Part shown: piece after piece, positions 62,124 to 64,000 of the stretch | Numbering within the stretch: the stretch's first letter is position 1 | Layout: each line of letters opens with the position of its first letter | Assembly (NCBI RefSeq): GCF_004363045.1 | Contig: NZ_SNYJ01000001.1 | Span: 62,001-126,000, forward strand | DNA: 64,000 nucleotides | From: Aureibacillus halotolerans | GTDB lineage: Bacteria > Bacillota > Bacilli > Bacillales > DSM-28697 | Direction of reading: 5' to 3' | Made by a program: the position numbers and the translations under genes | Notes under the pieces: generated by a model | The model's database searches: none | Seen by the model: the letters and a program-made list of their open reading frames with translations, nothing else | Told to the model about the DNA's origin: nothing

Positions 62124-63098
62124 TTACCATAAGCTCGTTTCACCGACTTTTCTCGCGATTTGATTAACGACAATTAACAGAATGAAATTAATAATATTGT
62201 TAAACAAACCAACGGCTGCCGAAAAGCTGTACTGTGCATTTAATATCCCTGATTTGTACATGTAAGTCGAAATGACTTCAGAGGTTTCTAAATTGCTTCC
62301 AATTTGCATAAGGAGGACCTTTTCGAATCCTACGCTCATCACACCTCCGACGGCTAAGATCGCCAGAATGACAATGGTAGGCCGTATGCCCGGCAAGGTA
62401 ATATGCCAAATGCGCCTGAATTTACCTGCACCATCTATATATGCAGCTTCATATTGTTCCGGCGGCACCCCTGCCATTGCGGCTGTATAAATTAATGAGG
62501 ACCACCCTATACTCTGCCAAATTCCTGACCAAGTGAACAAGTGCCAGAAGTTGTCTGGATCTGCAAGAAAATCAACTGATTGCCCGCCAAACATTTCGAT
62601 CACGCCATTTACGACACCACTTGTTGGCGAGATGAAAAACAGAAGCATCCCAACAATAACGACGACAGAAATAAAATGTGGTGCATAAGAAATCGTTTGC
62701 ACAACGTTACGAAGTTTTTTGCTTCTCATCTCATTGAGCATTAATGCCAAAATGATTGGAAGCGGAACACCTACAACGAGCCCATAAAATGAAATGGCCA
62801 ACGTATTTCGAATTAATCGTTCAAAATAATAGGCATTAAAGAATCGCTCAAAATGTTCAAAGCCAACCCAAGGGCTCCCCCATATACCTAAGCCGGGAAG
62901 AAAATCCTTGAAGGCAATTTGCACACCGTACATTGGCCAGTAATGCCAGATACCAAAATACAGAACAGGCAACAATAAGATCAGGTACAGCCCCGCGCTT
63001 TTCTTAAGCCTCTTCATTATTTCTTGGCTTTTAGAGCGATTGGCCTCAATCTGAGCTATAATGTCCTCTTGATTGGCTGATGGTTTATAATTACCCAT
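62124..63098 (-). CDS. Sugar ABC permease (LplB type), copy B
   Basis: A 324-residue permease highly similar to copy A over the last 290 residues; the N-terminal 40 residues differ more. The ATG has an AAGGAGGT site. It is the first gene of the copy B operon, with promoter at 63177-63206 and a cre-like site at 63123-63136. Confidence 0.92.
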   Translation of the reverse strand: MGNYKPSANQEDIIAQIEANRSKSQEIMKRLKKSAGLYLILLLPVLYFGIWHYWPMYGVQIAFKDFLPGLGIWGSPWVGFEHFERFFNAYYFERLIRNTLAISFYGLVVGVPLPIILALMLNEMRSKKLRNVVQTISYAPHFISVVVIVGMLLFFISPTSGVVNGVIEMFGGQSVDFLADPDNFWHLFTWSGIWQSIGWSSLIYTAAMAGVPPEQYEAAYIDGAGKFRRIWHITLPGIRPTIVILAILAVGGVMSVGFEKVLLMQIGSNLETSEVISTYMYKSGILNAQYSFSAAVGLFNNIINFILLIVVNQIARKVGETSLW

Positions 63099-63122
63099 AT
63101 TTTACCTCCTTAACGATTTTTC

Positions 63123-63136
63123 AGGCAGCGCTTACA
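63123..63136 (-). promoter_or_regulatory. cre site, importer copy B
   Basis: Minus strand TGTAAGCGCTGCCT fits TGWAARCGYTWNCW with one mismatch (G at the second W), at the same place as in copy A. Confidence 0.7.
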
Positions 63137-63176
63137 TAATACTTTAATTAGTTATATCAATATCTCTATTAAATAT

Positions 63177-63206
63177 ATCATATAATGAGTAAAATAATTT
63201 TGTCAA
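63177..63206 (-). promoter_or_regulatory. Promoter of importer copy B
   Basis: Minus strand TTGACA (63206-63201), 18-nt spacer, TATGAT (63182-63177), matching copy A in position and core. Confidence 0.8.
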
Positions 63207-63373
63207 TAAGATTGTTTAGGATATTTAAGCAATTTATTTGTTGGTTTAATGAGAAAATTAGGATAATTTCTGCAAAAAGTACCTTTTTCGCCTTGGGTTG
63301 ATATATCTAATTTGATTTAAATTTTATTGTTTAAAAACCATAAAATGGGTTTATTCTTTTTTAGACAACTCGC

Positions 63374-63483
63374 GCAGTGCAAAAGTCACCTTCAATGCTT
63401 GCTGTGCTTGAGTGGAAGCAAGGTGGAATAGATCCATTGATCTCTTCAATGCAACGCCTGCTGTATTCAGAAATATAAAGATA
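63374..63483 (-). repeat. Composite repeat, locus 5: inverted fragment of module d
   Basis: Reverse complement matches the first part of module d at 12589-12690 (ACTGAATACAGCAG, CACCTTGCTTCCACTCAA, GATTTTGCAC-type ends). Modules a, b and c are absent. Confidence 0.75.
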
Positions 63484-63552
63484 CCATTGCTCACAAGCCT
63501 ATTTTTTCTAATAAGGCGCCACTAAGTTACCCCAGTTAAATATGCCCATACA

Positions 63553-63599
63553 CAAAAAGAGTGTGCTGGATCAGTCGTTTGATCCGCACACTCTTTTTG
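63553..63599 (-). terminator. Terminator of the flavoprotein gene
   Basis: Long stem AAAAAGAGTGTGC/GCACACTCTTTTT enclosing GGATCA/TGATCC. T-run on both strands. Confidence 0.92.
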
Positions 63600-63623
63600 T
63601 CTTTTTTTAAGGCACCTATCCCT

Positions 63624-64000
63624 TTACCCAAACAAGCTAGTAGAGTGCTTCGGTTGCACCTTGCTATCGGGATTGAGGTACGCATAGGCATTGTTAATCG
63701 CGGTTGGCCCTTCGCCAAACCCAGTTGCAATAAGCTTGATCTTGCCATCATACGTGCAAATATCCCCTGCTGCATAAATGCCTGGTATATTTGTCTCCAT
63801 ACGTGTATTGACGACGATTGAATTTTTATCAATATCTAGTCCCCACTCTTTAATCGGCCCAAGCGAAGAAATAAATCCATAATTGACAATCAGTGTATTC
63901 GCTTCAAGCGTTTGCTCCGAGCCATCCTTGCTACGTGCAATGACTTGTGTTACATCAGGATCGCCAATGATGTCAACGACTTCATATGGCGTCATAATTT
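63624..64000 (-). CDS. Ferredoxin-NADP reductase / TrxR-like flavoprotein, partial
   Basis: C-terminal part of a pyridine-nucleotide flavoprotein whose 5' end lies beyond the window. The segment [28 protein letters not shown] has the FAD-binding GD motif and a helix, and the end [17 protein letters not shown] fits the YumC/YcgT type of ferredoxin-NADP+ reductase. No CxxC is visible in this part. The internal ATG at 63995 is not the true start. Confidence 0.85.
   Translation of the reverse strand, partial: IMTPYEVVDIIGDPDVTQVIARSKDGSEQTLEANTLIVNYGFISSLGPIKEWGLDIDKNSIVVNTRMETNIPGIYAAGDICTYDGKIKLIATGFGEGPTAINNAYAYLNPDSKVQPKHSTSLFG

Noticed and set aside
1-64000. tRNA, rRNA or prophage genes
   Set aside because: No cloverleaf with a GGTTCGANTCC-type arm, no rRNA core sequences and no phage structural gene set were seen by eye; a tRNAscan run would be decisive.

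Overview
The window looks like chromosomal DNA of a low-to-medium GC, endospore-forming Bacillota of the family Bacillaceae (Shouchella/Alkalihalobacillus-like). This is inferred from strong GGAGG-type ribosome sites with frequent GTG and TTG starts, a T-box riboswitch, cre-type catabolite sites, a BceRS-BceAB-type module, YqeB-, TraX- and MmyB-like genes, and LplB/YtcP-type sugar importers. No rRNA, tRNA, phage or complete IS element was seen. The contig ends inside a ferredoxin/thioredoxin-reductase-like flavoprotein gene.

Layout. 0-4.7 kb: a T-box-controlled methionyl-tRNA synthetase of the double-zinc-knuckle type, a LysR regulator, a membrane protein and an aldo/keto reductase. 4.7-9.2 kb: an antimicrobial-peptide sensing and detoxification module (response regulator, intramembrane-sensing kinase, ATPase, 10-TM permease) with a palindromic operator ahead of the ATPase gene. 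9.5-12.4 kb: an HMCES/YedK-type protein and a TetR-YqeB-like-DoxX-like operon with a clear promoter and operator. 13.3-17.4 kb: DegV, pterin dehydratase, a methyltransferase, an XRE-MmyB regulator and a second aldo/keto reductase. 18-23.8 kb: rhamnose mutarotase, DinB-like proteins (one decayed), a DUF6398-like gene, a frameshifted stalk-domain protein, and an ArsR-like regulator sharing an operator with an MFS exporter. 23.9-35.1 kb: methyltransferase, acetyltransferase, an M15 peptidase lipoprotein, TraX, RecQ, an MBL-fold hydrolase, a heterodimeric ABC exporter and an APH-like kinase. 35.2-37.4 kb: a PepSY/YtkA membrane cluster. 38.4-44.8 kb: a ribose-type sugar ABC importer, a DUF4184 protein and an amino-acid importer without its ATPase. 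45.0-45.35 kb: a probable type I toxin-antitoxin locus encoding a 29-residue holin-like toxin, too short for routine gene finding. 45.5-52.7 kb: DCC-family protein, ExoA, small membrane proteins, a LOG protein, and a GntR-controlled PLP lyase plus NhaC-family transporter. 52.8-63.1 kb: two tandem copies of an ATPase-less oligosaccharide importer (two permeases each) with three paralogous 534-residue lipoprotein receptors, each copy headed by a near-identical promoter and a cre site.

The intergenic DNA is unusually rich in repeats. A composite element (modules called d, a and c here) occurs at about 12.6, 17.5, 37.6, 58.6-59.5 and 63.4 kb. A 57-60 bp unit (module b) is inserted into it nine times, at corresponding points next to a GCGG or closely similar motif; intact and interrupted versions of the same site are both present. 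A separate 143-161 bp element with terminal inverted repeats and flanking TA dinucleotides occurs twice in opposite orientation (38.2 and 49.0 kb).

All family assignments come from reading motifs by eye; no database search was run.
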